The notes under the pieces: model-generated
Databases searched by the model: none
What the model was told of the DNA's origin: nothing
What the model saw: only the letters and a program-made list of their open reading frames with translations
Assembly: GCA_014871385.1 (NCBI GenBank)
Contig: CM026427.1
Location: forward strand, 1,298,068 to 1,362,067
DNA from: Ceratodon purpureus
Lineage: Eukaryota > Streptophyta > Bryopsida > Pseudoditrichales > Ditrichaceae
Reading direction: 5' to 3'
Length of the DNA: 64,000 nt
In this document: positions 21,307 through 33,753 of the stretch, piece after piece
How positions within the stretch are numbered: the stretch's first letter is position 1
How the letters are laid out: each line of letters opens with the position of its first letter
Made by a program: the position numbers and the translations under genes

Positions 21307-22093
21307 TTGCGACTTCGGCTTATAGAATTTATCGAGAGGATTGCAAGAGCAAGGAATTTAATAACATTGAACATTGATACGGACTGAATTGATTAAATTG
21401 TGTATATTGTAACTCTGGTATGAGTCTGCCCATTGTAGCGTCCCCTAGTAGAGTGAGGGATTTAGGTTTACAGAGCGGATACAGGCTTCAATTTATTATT
21501 ACAGAGAGGTATTCATTATTCAAATAAAGGCAAATTGCCTACACTTGAAACTCTCTGTCACGGAGAGTTGAGTGTGAAGTGGAGTATGGCCCGAGCTTCA
21601 ACATTTGCCCGAGGCAGATTCAGCAAAATCACCTCGCATCATACGCAATTCCGAATGAATTTACAGTGCTTATAGTGTCAACTGTGGATCTACAGCTTCA
21701 CTGTCTCACCCATACAGATATGCCGGTTTGTCCTCTTTCATATATCTCCATACAGATGCCTCCGACATTTGCTCCAATATTCAATCAACTCTTGTAAGCA
21801 GCACTTCGTCAATGCCAACCTATCCCAAACCTCATTACTAAACCAAGTCATGAGCACAAACTTCACTCATTCAACCCAGTCAAGAGCCCATATTTCACTC
21901 ATTAAGGTGTGCACAAAATTACAAACTTCAAAGATGGGCTCACTGTGATCAATGGTATATCGCCCGGTCGAACAAGAAATACTTGCACTGTAGAACCGAG
22001 GAAGAAAAAAAAAACACAATTAATGTCGTAAATATGTTCAGGGCATCTGATTTGGATCTAAGTTGAAAGGGAAGAATTCAGGAAGTCTAAAAC
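21307..22093. other. Spacer, no gene seen
   Basis: No recognisable coding sequence; the part next to 22093 is the 3' flank of the double-RING gene. Confidence 0.4.
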
Positions 22094-25000
22094 CTAATCC
22101 CTGAATTTCGCTGGCACAGTCAATCTCACTTGACTACCTCGGAGCTTTTTAGCGTTAGAATTCTGGACACTTGGGGCGTTTTTCCCTACTCCTCTACTGT
22201 TGTCCTCCACGTACATCGGTGCCGTTACCAAAATCTCGTTTAGCGACCGCTCAATCCTGCGAGTATGATTTAGAGTTTCGACATTCAAGGATCGACGCCC
22301 TCGCTTCTTCCTATTTACTGTCACTGGCTTTTCGGATAGACATCCTACGTCCTCTGCTTCACTCTCAGTTCCCCTGGGCACGTTCCTTTGCCGACGTGTG
22401 AGGATTCTATCAGTTTCTAATCCCTCTACACTCGGCGCAGCCACCTCGGCCTCCACCTCGGCCTCCAGTGTTCTCTCCACCTGACTTCCTTGATTATCCT
22501 CCGTTGATTTCTCTGCGGGTACAGTATCAGGCTTCTCCTGAAGGGTCTGTATTTTCAGTTCTGTAGATACCGTTCTAACCCCCCCCTGCGAGAATAAATC
22601 ATCATCACACCAGTGCACAATCCCATTGTCTTCGTCATCAGTATCGCTGTCCTCATGGTTTGTTTCCTTCGCTACGGCACCACCACCACTGCCGAACAAC
22701 GATGGTCTTGCTTTTTCCTTCTGTGGAATAGGAACCCATTCAGATATTTCACTGTTGCACCTCGGGCATTTGGTAATACCTGAAATGCATTGAAAGCAGA
22801 AGCCACCGTGTCCGCAAGCCTGCACATGACATATCACAAGCACCATTAAAACCACAGTACATTATCTCAAAATAAAAACATGATTAAGCAAATCATCTGA
22901 TACAAGGAAAAAGTGCAGAACATACAAGAAATATTACCCAAACCATAAATTAATACAGAAAATTTAATTATAAAATAAAAACTAATTCAGCAAAATCAGA
23001 GTATTTACCGTAAGCGTCACTGCTGGGGGCTTCGTCTTACACACGGTGCAGAGCAAGTCGACCTTACAGTTTAACGCCTCACTTCCCTCCCACCCGTCGT
23101 TGGTGACACTAGACTGCGAGTGAGGGAAAAGGATGTGTAACGCTATGTCAGGCTCCGACGAAGATATGGGACTATTGTCCAGATTCAGGTTCTCGTCCGT
23201 CCTATAGGAGTCACCTTCGACCCGCTCTGAATTACCAGCCGTCGAAGTAGACGTACTCGGAGCTGCAGATCCTGACTCCCGTGCTGGGCAAGATTCCTTT
23301 GCCTTAGAGGGCGCCGAAGGTAGACTTAATGCTTTTCGTGCTACAGCTGCAACATGATGATCCACATTGTTAGAATGGATGGTCCAAATTCTCGTCTCCG
23401 GGAACAGGAGTGCTTAGAACAGAGTCAGTAGAAAAGGACACTAAAAAAGGACACTAGAAAGGAATGCGAAGCTAGCAAAGGACACCAGTACTCCAGGACT
23501 CAAAGCCTGGAACTTGCAATGTGAAGTCCGTGAATCCTTTCACTTCTCCTCGACAATTCCGTTCACTATCTCAGATTCCGTTCGAATTCCGTTCCGTTCA
23601 TTATCTCAAAGTTCAGGAACTGTCAATCCGGACATGTCCAAAAATTAACCCTCGTGTCTACCATTCCGTCCTGATTCCGTAACCCACGGAACTGGTAATC
23701 CAGGACATGTCCGGATACTAATCCCTATGTCTCCAGGAAACTAATCCCCATGTCCCGGAAACTGACTCCGTCCAAATTCCCTTTCCATTAGTCTCCAGGA
23801 AATTAATCCCCATGTTCCGAACACTAACTCTGTCGAAATTCCGTTCCATTGAAACCCCGGAAGTGTCAATCCAGGAAATGTCCACATATTTACCCTAAAT
23901 CTGTCAAAGACCTTTCAGGAGTCATAAAAAATAAAGGAATTCACGCAAGAATAGACTGAAAACTACCCGGAACAGCAAGCCTATCCAAGAAACAGACTGT
24001 GTAATCCAGAAGGCACGGACTTTGATACATTAGTGAGGACGTAAGACATGCTTTCCGGAATTAGAAGACAGTAGGCTCTGTTCCTTTCAAAAGACTTCTT
24101 AACGGATATTTAAAAAGTACCGGATTCATTTAGACAAGAAATTCGGCCTCTACTACTTAATACATCTCACAAGAAATTCAGAGACCGTGAATCAGACTCC
24201 AAGGAACAAAGGGACGATGTCAAACAGTTGAAGCAAGAACTGAAATACTATTCAACGGATTTGAGTGAGTGTGCAAGGGCAGGGATCTTACCGAGGGTCT
24301 GCAGCTCCAATTTCTGGCTGACGTGAGAGCTTCCACCTTCGATCTTAACCGGTACGTCGATGGTGCTTCGAGTCTCAACCGGCCGAATGCCAATGGACGC
24401 CATAGTCTCGGAAGAGAAATCTTGACCACAGTCCTGAAAAGAACAAACTGAGGACGATCTTGCATGTTGCAAAAGGCAGAATGGGTGGTAGGTGTGCCCA
24501 CAGCACAAAGCCACGAAGTTGTTGGCCTTGTACCAGAAACCACACAGAGGACACGCATTAAGGATGTGTACAGATGACACTGGCTTCTCCGGGTTGTTTG
24601 CTAATGGCCTGGGAAAAAGAGCGTGTCCACTGCCCTCCTTCATTCTCCGCAACTGCTCGTGCATGCCGACGAGCAGAACCTCAAGACCGGATACTCTTTT
24701 TAGCACATTCTCTCGCCTCTGTGAACTTTCCAGCAAGCGACACTCAACAGATGCTAGGTCTGCTCGACATCCCACGACTACTGAACTACAATGTGCGGCA
24801 GTTCTTGAGGCATGAGCCTTCGATAAAGAAATATCGTCGGATAGGAGCTTTTCGTCACCTAATCCCGAACTTAACTCCACACTACCACCTGACTTGCAAA
24901 GAAGAGCTTCTTTTTTCCGCAATCTTGTTTCGTAGGACGGCTTCTTGGTCACAGATCTTGGACAATTCCCGCTCGTGATCCTCTAACATAACCAGTCTAT

Positions 25001-25751
25001 CCGAAAGCATGATCGTTGCCCTTCTCACCTGACCCTCTAAGTCCTCTACCTCAACTGAGCTCTCTTGCAACTCTTTCCGACACTCCTCAAGCAACCTCTC
25101 AGTGTTATCAATCACTGTCTCCATAGCCCCTAAATCACTTTCCATCCAAGAAGGACCGAGATCGTCTCCCTTCCCCCGACCTCCTGTGACCTTACCTACA
25201 GCCACCGTCTTACCCATTGCAAGATCCTCGTTAAGGTCTTTCAAGGTTAACTTCACAGGTTCATGCGTAGAGTAGTCCGTACGTGACTGGACCTGGGTTC
25301 TTCTCTTCCCAAGAACCTTGACCCCTCCAATGCTAACTTTCGCTACGTCTCTACTCTGATCATCCTTACCGCTGCTCTTCTTGGAAACCCTAAGGGCTTG
25401 CCTATATCGGTACCTACCAAGTGCAAACTCAGCCCAATTCACGGGCTGGGTTTGCTCCAAGATTACCCCTCGAGCAAACTGAAGGGTTATCTCTTTGTTA
25501 GGGATGCTTACATCGTCGTAGACTCGTGTCCACAGATCGTAGATAGCTGAAGCAACCTCGGGAGAAGTATGTTTGGCATACTTCCAACCCGATTTCGATG
25601 CTTTCGGCCCAAAGTATGCGGACACTGTACTCTCGGGAATCTCCTCTCGGATATCATCAACAATTGCTCCCGAAGAGGGGAGGATGGCGCTGAACTTCAG
25701 GAAGACAGGATCCTGTTTCAACACCCTAACACGCTCTTCCGATCCCTCCAT
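22094..25751 (-). CDS. Protein with two RING-type zinc fingers and a coiled coil, 806 aa
   Basis: Exons (minus) are 25751-24889, 24785-24292, 23346-23009 and 22819-22094, giving 2421 nt without a stop. Residues 1-135 look globular (SGWKYAKHTSPEVASAIYDL) but are unrecognised. About 210-330 is coiled-coil-like. A RING-H2-like finger follows: C366-x2-C369, C382, H385, H388, C391, C402, C407 (CPLCGFWYKANNF, then CGHTYHPFCLLQH). A classic C3HC4 RING is split by intron 3: C552, C555, C567, H569, C573, C576, C583, C586 (LLCTVCKTKPPAV, then ACGHGGFCFQC and CPRCNSEI). Such RINGs usually mark E3 ubiquitin ligases, so ligase activity is inference. Intron 1 (103 nt, GTGGTA donor) is the weakest call; without it the frame shifts by one base at that point. 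The other junctions are canonical. No upstream motif explains its regulation. Confidence 0.7.
23400..24200. repeat. TCCGG/ATTCCGT-rich degenerate repeat in intron 2 of the RING gene
   Basis: Short phrases such as ATTCCGTTC, GGACATGTCC, CCAGGAAACTAATCCCCATGT and AACTGTCAATCCGG recur with variation. The style matches intron 1 of the DDE-like gene (11.4-12.3 kb) and the patch at 17215-17345. Confidence 0.6.
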
Positions 25752-26300
25752 CTACAGCGCCATGCACAACGAGAAACTCACAAAACAGAATCAGTGACGT
25801 GGTCGAAGTCATTGCCGGTGAACGCCAAAACAATCAGCCACAACGGAATCAGCAACAACTAAGAAAGCAGCAACTACGGAATCAGCAAATCAGAAATTCC
25901 ACGCTCAAAAAGCAGTCGCTGAAAATCCAAAGATTGATCCCGCTCAGAAGCACTCCCTGAGAACCCTAAGATCAGAAACCTCCGCTCAGAACTCCATGCA
26001 AGAAACAGAAGCCATGCAAGAAACACAACACTGAGTGACTCACCCTGAACAGGCCGATCAAGATCCGCGCAGTAATTGAAGCGTGCGAGTACAAGCGTGG
26101 CAGAAGCTGAAAAGATGGAGATTGAAGGAAGGTTCTGACGGAAAAGAATTTTTATGCCAGAAATTGGCGGGGATCGATTTGAGTGGGCCAGATCACCAAG
26201 AAGGGCGCGAGATATGGGCGCCAGATCACACACTTCCCGCCATGTCCATGTCCGGATACGGACTACAGTGAGGTGGCAAGATCACTTGACATAGAAATGT
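25752..26300. other. 5' flank of the double-RING gene, no gene seen
   Basis: Contains the presumed promoter and leader; small open frames lack recognisable content. Confidence 0.4.
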
Positions 26301-26329
26301 GCCCCCATTCGGTTCCCTCTCCGGCGCTC

Positions 26330-27175
26330 CTTTCTGTCCGGGGCGGGGTACCCTGATCGGGCCCGCACCCTGAAGCATTTTGTGTTGTGGCTATCTTTAC
26401 TTGTTCAAGAATAGAGTCATCCGTCCAAACGGGATGGCAAGACTCTAAGGGTGCCATTCGTAATAGTGGTTGTGGATTTTTGCTTTGATCTTGCATCAAA
26501 TCAACTCGTCTAGAAAGAGCATGTGCCCTCCCATTCAACAAGCCTCGCAATGAGAAATTTCAAAATTGAATGCAGATAAAAATTCTGACTAGCGAGCTTG
26601 TCGCCGATTCAATTGTTTTGAGGTAAGAAAATATTCTAGATTTTTATGGTCCAATATTATCCGTATTTGATGTGGAGACCCTTCCAAATAAACTCGCCAA
26701 TCCTGGAAAGCCAATACCACACTTAAAAGCTCTTTATTGTAAATATCATAAATTTGTTCTGCTGGCGTCATTTTTGAGCTCTGATAGGCACGCTGATGTA
26801 ATAACCCGTCTTCTCCATATTGTGATAAAATACCACCCGGTTGCCATGTCTGATGCATCGGTTTCAATCACAAACGATTGTTCAAATTTAGGGTAAAGTA
26901 ATACAGGTGCTTAAATAAATTAAGAGCAAATGTGCTTGAATGCTAATTCTGCCTCATTTATCCATAGAAATTGCTGATTTTTCCGTGTTAATGCATAAGA
27001 AGCATGGCAATTTTTGAATAGTCACATATAAACTGACGATAGAAGTTGGCAAACCTCAAAAATGCTTGAACTACTTTTATTGAAGTAGGGATTGGCTAAT
27101 CTTGGATAGTTTTAATTTTATCCAAACACATCTTTAGGCCTTTTGCCGAAACTCTCATGCCCAAATAAAGATCTT
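26330..27175 (-). mobile_element. Ty3/gypsy LTR-retrotransposon fossil (reverse transcriptase end and RNase H)
   Basis: Minus-strand peptides match the end of gypsy reverse transcriptase (GLKMCLDKIKTIQD, then FANFYRQFICDYSKIA), then RNase H (MTPAEQIYDIYNKELL, then IILDHKNLEYFLTSKQ) and the linker (GRAHALSRRVD). The order is correct for the family. LTRs, gag, protease and integrase are not seen nearby. Broken, with several breaks, and old. It need not be the same copy as the integrase fossil at 3-5 kb. Confidence 0.85.
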
Positions 27176-27969
27176 CACAAGTTGATCCAGCGCTATTGAA
27201 AAGCTAGATTTAGAGTTCCTCCGCACACAACTACAACAAATATGGGACCAGAGCTTGTTCAACAATTGCACTGATATTAAAATTAATTCATATAGAATGC
27301 TCTTCACACCGATGCTATTCATAGCGCCACCACACCTATAGTCTCCTCTTACCGAAACCTGACCAATCACTTTCACGAAACTCTAATTGGAGACTATTCA
27401 TGGATGCGTTAATATGTTAAGACCTTCATTTGCTCTCAGATTTATCACTCTGTGGCAAATTTCTTTTTGCAAACAGAGACTAAGTATGAAATTAATAAGC
27501 ATAGAAAAACCTCAAGATAGTACATAAAACATATATTTATATTGACAAAACAACGCATGAGAGACAAGCCCTCTCATCTGGCTTTAAATAGAAACAAGAT
27601 GCATCCAATGTTCATGAGAAATTGCTCTAACCGTCAATCATGTTCCCTTGTTAGGACCTTGTTCGTACCACTAACATATAATCAAAAGATGAGCCATACA
27701 TTGGTACATACCTTCTCTTCCATTTACAATTATGAGGGATATTCAAAAGGATCTTTTTGTATATATTAAACCAGGTGAAGATTGTGGGGAACCTATATGT
27801 GGCTTGAAAAATTCATGGAGCTGCTCTATAGCAAATTCAATACACGTAGGCAAAACGTGACATTCAAACCGACTCTACAGTAATAGGAGTGCCTAACCAT
27901 TTATTGCAATTGCATGTACACATAGAGGTGAATAATGGTGATCACTCATCGATGTCTTGAGCACAGATA
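27176..27969. other. Spacer, no gene seen
   Basis: No recognisable coding sequence. The end adjoining 27970 is the 3' flank of the kinase-jacalin gene. Confidence 0.4.
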
Positions 27970-30900
27970 TCAGTTCATGTCACCAGGCACTATCACAACG
28001 CCTATGCGGTCAAGACAACCGTTACCTGCTCCTAGAAACCCAATTATTCTACCAGAACCACTTGTGAAAGGCTCACCCTTTTCCTCACCGTAAGGACCAT
28101 AACTCTTCCGATTGGTATGTATAGATAAGGATACTATACAAGTAATAGTCATCATTCTTGTCTCCTCGTCGACTGAATTCGAAGCTCTCACTTCTACTTC
28201 GGAATAAAACCCACTGATCCGTGTGATGAACTCGAATTGCTTTAACATGATCTGTAGTCAAAAGAAAGGCAGCTGCATTTAGAGGGATGAGCAACCTATG
28301 TCTCCGAAAACGAGATATCTAAGCATTTCAAAACACATTTGATTTGGTTTCACAATTTCATCTAATTTCATGGCTTGTTATGATTGTGATATGAGAAGCA
28401 ACGACCATATTCATCACTATTCGACCACAATGATGTGAACTACGCCAACTTAGCATTGCCATGAAAATCCCAGTCGGAAACTGAAACAAGCATAAACCCA
28501 ATGAGCAGGTACCGTGATGGTGTCTACGTTCTCATTCAGCTTGTTACTGTACGTCCTCCGAAAGGGCATGCCGAGAAGCTCATATGTCACCTCCATGCAG
28601 GCAACTAGGCGATCGTTGTATCTCAACTCAATCTGTTTGATGGACGTAGCTACATCCATAGATTCAGCTGCCCGTTGTTTACCTCCCCATGGTCCTTGAA
28701 ACTGTGCATATAAAAAGATGTGATACGTTGCCACTCTCACTTAAACTCAATACATATATGGATTATCCTTGTATTTTTTATTTTCAACATGATCAAATAA
28801 TTTGAAGAATCCAACTTTGGTGCAACAGTGCAATAAAATTTCGTTCATTCATAGATTTGATTGAATATATGTTCAGCAGTTAAGTGGCTTACCAAAACTC
28901 CCTCCATGGAAAAAGGAATGTCCTCTTTTGTCTGTAATTTTTGATTACTTTTCTCATCACCTACAAAATACAGAACATAGCAATAAAATCAAATTCCTCT
29001 ATGGCAACAAATTTAATAAAGTGTACAACTGGTTGTGTTTTCCTTGAGTAACAAGTGATTCACGTGGTTGCAAAAATAAATAAATAAATGCGCTGCAATA
29101 GCTCATAGAGTACACATGAGTATAAGTATAAGTCTGTGATATTGCTAGAGTGAGCTCACCCTTCAGAAGTAGACCTTTGATGTACCTTAATTCCCTGCAA
29201 ATCTCAGGAAATAGAGGCCTGTCATGATAATTTCCGGCCCAACAGTCCTTAATCAGAGTAGCCAACCGTGGAAGACAATCTGGTGGAAGATTCGGTCTCA
29301 TCCCGTCCTTAACTTGCTTCTTTGTGTTCTTACACATATAGACTCTGCGGACACCTTCAGTGTAAGGATCAACCCAGCCGGTAAGAATCACAGAGCACAT
29401 AAGGGCGAAGCTGTAGACATCAGCTTTCCCAGGATTGAATCGAGCCTTCTTTGGGTCATCATGGTTTAAACTCATGACCTCAGGTGCCATGTAGGATGAG
29501 GTACCGGTGTTGACAGTGTTGTTTGAACATGTTCTACCGTCTTTGGATTTAGTCAGGCCAAAATCAGCAATCTTCACTGAACAAATTCTTGAGAAGTAGT
29601 TAGAAGGATTCTCAAGGTTGACAAGGACGTTCTGCGGTTTGAGATCGCGATGCACCATACCCTTACTGTGAATGTACTCCATGCCTTCCCCGATTTGAAG
29701 CATCAAGGAAACAGCATCCACATCTGAAAGTTTGACGAATTTTTCTTTGCCTTCTTTATCTCGGACCTTGCGGTTGCACAAACACTTGAACAAGTCCATT
29801 TGCATTTTCTCCATGATGAGATAGCATGCTTCATCTGCCTTGATGGAATAGCAGAGAAGGCGCACTAAATTAGGGTGATGACCGAGTTCTTTTATAGCAT
29901 TCATTTCCAGGCCAATTGTAAGTTTCACATCCTCAATGGTCCAGCCCGGAATGTAAATAATCTTCATTGCACACTCCTTGCCCAGAAATTTGGTTATTCG
30001 CACATCACCATATCCACCCCGACCAAGAAACTTGCCTCCCAGTTCAATATCGTCAGGATTTAAGAAAACGATATCAGAGGGCAGTACTTCTATTTGATCT
30101 AGCGACTGATCTGCGCCGAGCCCATGTTGATCTGTTAGGAAATCTTGTGGAGCATCCAACAATGCTTCCATGTGATTAAGCAGCTGAACTGCAAGTCCTT
30201 GCTCTTTTGGATCATCCAACTTTACAGATCTGAGACGTCTCTTAAGGCTTTCCTCATCTTTCTTCATCGCTGTGAGCAGATCTAATTCATCACCCAAAGT
30301 CAGCTGACCACCGCACAACGCTGGTTCAAATTTGATGCGAGACTCCTTAGAATTGTCCACCAGAATGCTTTGCAGAACCGATGTGTACCACTGAACGTCA
30401 TACAGTAATTTTGAAAATGTTTCTTTCATATCTCCTTGTTCAATTGCCGCTCCTGGCCACTGAGAAGTAGTGATGCAGCTGGCTCTGATGAGCCTCTCAG
30501 CATCCAAGATAATTTGGTGAAGCTCCTGGAGTACCGGAATTGTTTTTTCATCCAGAAGCGGTGACTGCTGAATCTGTGCCAGAGTTGCTTGTGTCCCTGA
30601 AACTAGCCTTCGGACGACCAGGTCACATTGGTGCTTGTTCATCACGTAATCTTCACTTCCATCCTTCATACTCAAGTGCTGAGCTAATTTTTGAATTGTT
30701 TCTATGCAGAGGATGAGTAACTTATCCGCCTTTGGTACCTCTTTTGCAGGGCAGTACCTAAATAATGAGCAAACACTCTTAGACACGCGCTGTGCCATGG
30801 ACCAATTAGTGGGATTATCATTGGAAGTAGATGGGACTAAGCTACAGGTAGGGACCTTCCAATTCTCAGCATCAGAATCAATGGCGGAATGGGCCGAAGC

Positions 30901-31236
30901 ATTCAGCGGAGCCTCGCTCCTCCTCGTCACGTCAGTAATGTTGTTAGAAGGGACCGAGGTATAGAACAGGACCTCATTATTCTGAGAATCAGTGGAGCAA
31001 AGGGCCGCGGTGTGATAAGATAGATCCTCACTAGTATTCTTGATATCAGTGTTATGAGGAGAAGCCACAGTAGAGGAAGACGACTTTACCGTATTCTCAC
31101 TATGAGTGATGTATGAAGGGGTCAAGGAAGCCTCGGTATCCTCAATACAAGTAGAGGGTAAGGTTGAGGAATAGGACGGAATCTCGGCAGTGTCAGGACA
31201 AGTGTGGGCTGGAGGGATGGCTGAATTGTCCATCAT
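27970..31236 (-). CDS. Protein kinase with C-terminal jacalin-like lectin domain, 871 aa
   Basis: Exons (minus) are 31236-29160, 28960-28893, 28701-28513 and 28251-27970, joining in frame (2616 nt). Residues 1-150 are Ser/Thr-rich and probably disordered. About 165-300 is a predicted helical bundle (ADKLLILCIETIQKLAQHL, then VLQELHQIILDAERLI), resembling the N-terminal bundle of MLKL-like and related plant kinases. The kinase domain is 398-690: glycine loop GRGGYGDV (405), K425, E444, HRDLKPQN (529), DFG (558), APE (584-586); all catalytic residues are present, so it should be active, with Ser/Thr specificity. Residues 716-871 are a jacalin-type mannose-binding-lectin fold (GPWGG start; ITRISGFYSEVEVRAS; YGPYGEEKGEPFTSGSG; IIGFLGAGNGCLDRIGV). 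No signal peptide or membrane segment, so cytoplasmic. A TTCAG acceptor at 31301 suggests a leader intron. A carbohydrate-sensing or defence role is inference. Confidence 0.85.
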
Positions 31237-33753
31237 GTCCCTAATCTGATCGCTTAAAGCTCCTTCCTTTTGTATCGAAATTTCAACACGTTACAAGCTC
31301 CCTGAATGCAAAAAGAAATATTCAGCACCATCTCCACTAGCTGTACCACCACTGTACTAACTTGATTATCAAAACGCCCAGAGCTCAAATGAATCTAGCA
31401 CATTCAGAAAAAGGTTCATTCTTAAAATTGACCTCAGAGCCAGGCATCGAGAGGCACAAGACAGAGTACCTCTAATTTAGCTGCAAACTCCAAATATTGT
31501 CGACTCGGGAGTTTGCAGTCACCCTCCCTTGCAAGCACAATTGCCGACGCCCACTTTGTCTCTCTGTATTCACACCCATAAGAACAAAGTCACCTGCGTA
31601 CCCCAGTTCATAAAACCGAAACACATCTCCATACCTCAGGCGCCCAATCACCCATACGGAAGATATTTCAGCACCAGTGGAGAATTTAGTGAGCTCACAA
31701 GACCCAGAGTGTGCACACTGTCTACATTAGCAGAAATTTAGACATCAAACAAGAGCCACAACAATCCCTGGCACATCACAAGTTCCACCGGACTGTTTTA
31801 ACGCCAGAAGTATGTGGATCCAACAAAACTTAACAGCGAATCCTCCGAGTTACATACTTGTTGCACAGAATAAGCTGCCTTAGTTTCAACGTGACTCTAG
31901 ATGCAAGGAATGTAAACATTCCCATGTTACAGTCCAACCAGCCTAATTAGTCACACGGATAATAATGTGTGGCGACTGGCGTCTTAGTGCTGAAACGACC
32001 AGCTTCTAAGCAGGGGGAGATGGCTCAAAACAAAGATCAACCGTCAAGTCTCATCCGACTGCGGCGGCAATTCCATTTAGTGCGAAGCAAAGAAGTAGTT
32101 GCGCCAGGTACCGTGAGTACAGTCTAAGGTACGAGTTGGCATAGCTGCCCATTGTCTGTACGCAATAATAATATTAAATCGTATAGGTAGATTATTATTA
32201 TTATTATGTTCTCAGAAATCGGTAGGATTTCACAGTGGTTTTACACCTAAGTTGAGATATAGTCAAAAGTCTAACGTATTCCTCAATATAAAATGGAATT
32301 TGATATGTTTCAAAAAGAAAGAAGTCTGTACCTGTACTCAAGCGTTGAAATATCTGCCATTCCCCAGACTTGCTCCGGTCCTGGCGGCATCCTACACCCA
32401 GGATTCGGTGAGGACGTCCATCAATTTTTAGTTTAATAGCACAGCAGGATAAGAAAGGCATCACCAGTCTAGACTGAGCTGGACGGGAGCGGCTCAAATC
32501 TTTCCGTGTTCTGCAGAATATTATGTTATTGAAGTTACAGCTGGAACTGGAAGGGGCATCCTGGCCGATGAAAGTTGTTGGGACGTCCTATCCTGTGGAG
32601 ATCGCTCCACATGCACCTCCATGTCCTAGAAACCGCATCAGTTTGCTCACACTGAGAATGCCGATTCCGACCGAATATAGTCTATTCCTATGTGAGCATC
32701 CGACCCGGCTTTGCATTAAAAAGACAAAATTGATGGCAAAGTAACAAAACTGAAATCACGATGACGCATACATTTGCAAAAGTCGGGTCAGGTCGGGTCA
32801 GGTCGAGTGCTCAAATGAAAACACACTTCAGTCTTCTGACAGATTTATGATAGCAAAATCAGGTGTTGCCTTGCTCGTCAAGCCTGACAGGAAAAGTAAG
32901 TAAGAAGTCTGGCTACGACCTCAAATTTGTTGTGGGCCACCGACCAAGTCCCCCAATTCTCTCTACATGCAGATTCTTCCCAAACTCCTCCGTTCCCTGC
33001 TATCGGATGCTCGAACTCACTTGCGCTGGTAAAGTATTCCTCACTTTAGACTCTGGGGCACATCGTCATTGTGTTTCTAAATCTCTGAACCTACCCATTG
33101 ACCAGATCTTCAGCTCCAAGGTTAGAATCAAGGATCAATTAGACCATGCTCTGCAATGATGCGGGACGTTCAAGCTCATCCAGGTCTATTCTATCTAACA
33201 TACGTTCATTATACACACGTTCCTGAGTTTGAAAGGAGCAGATCCAAAGGATTGGCGTCCTAATGGCAGGGAAGGAGAAGAGACTTCAACAAGGATCTTC
33301 CAGCGGAATGGTTACCGACTCAGGTGACGTGCCAAAGCTTTTCAGAATAAGATTATTACAGAGCTCTCGGTTCCTGAGCCAAGATTGGAATCTACCAAGC
33401 CAAGCATGCCAATCGGCCATGGGTAATTCTACACTGCAGATGGTAACTGAAATTCTGTTTTACATGTTACAAAAACTTATTGTACACGGACCGTTAGAAA
33501 ATGAAGTCCAAGACTCGGCGCCTAAAACTGCGACATACAGCTAGGCTGCTTCCACTTCCAGTACCACGAGGTTCGTGGTTCTTGTTTAGAAAGTGAAACA
33601 ATACGAACATCTCATAATCTCACAATGCAACTCAACTGAAAAATAACACTGAGAATCTAGCCAGAAGTACCGGCTTACTGACATATCAGATTTTCAGCCG
33701 CTTGGATGTTCACTGTTCCGATCGTACGATCCTGGCCGTCCTAAACCGAGGTT
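31237..33753. other. Intergenic between kinase-jacalin promoter and SMG7 3' end
   Basis: Contains the kinase gene's leader (to about 31.4 kb), a short ATT microsatellite near 32193 and a GGTCGGGTCA tandem near 32783. No credible gene was seen on either strand. Confidence 0.4.

Noticed and set aside
24786-24888. Frameshift in exon 1 of the double-RING gene
   Set aside because: A 103-nt GT...AG intron restores the frame at exactly the right phase and keeps the coiled coil; the donor is weak, so the alternative is kept in mind.
32863-33159. Open frame containing LTLDSGAHRHCV, resembling a retroviral-type aspartic protease site
   Set aside because: Only the DSGA word matches; no flanking protease features or other retroelement parts nearby.
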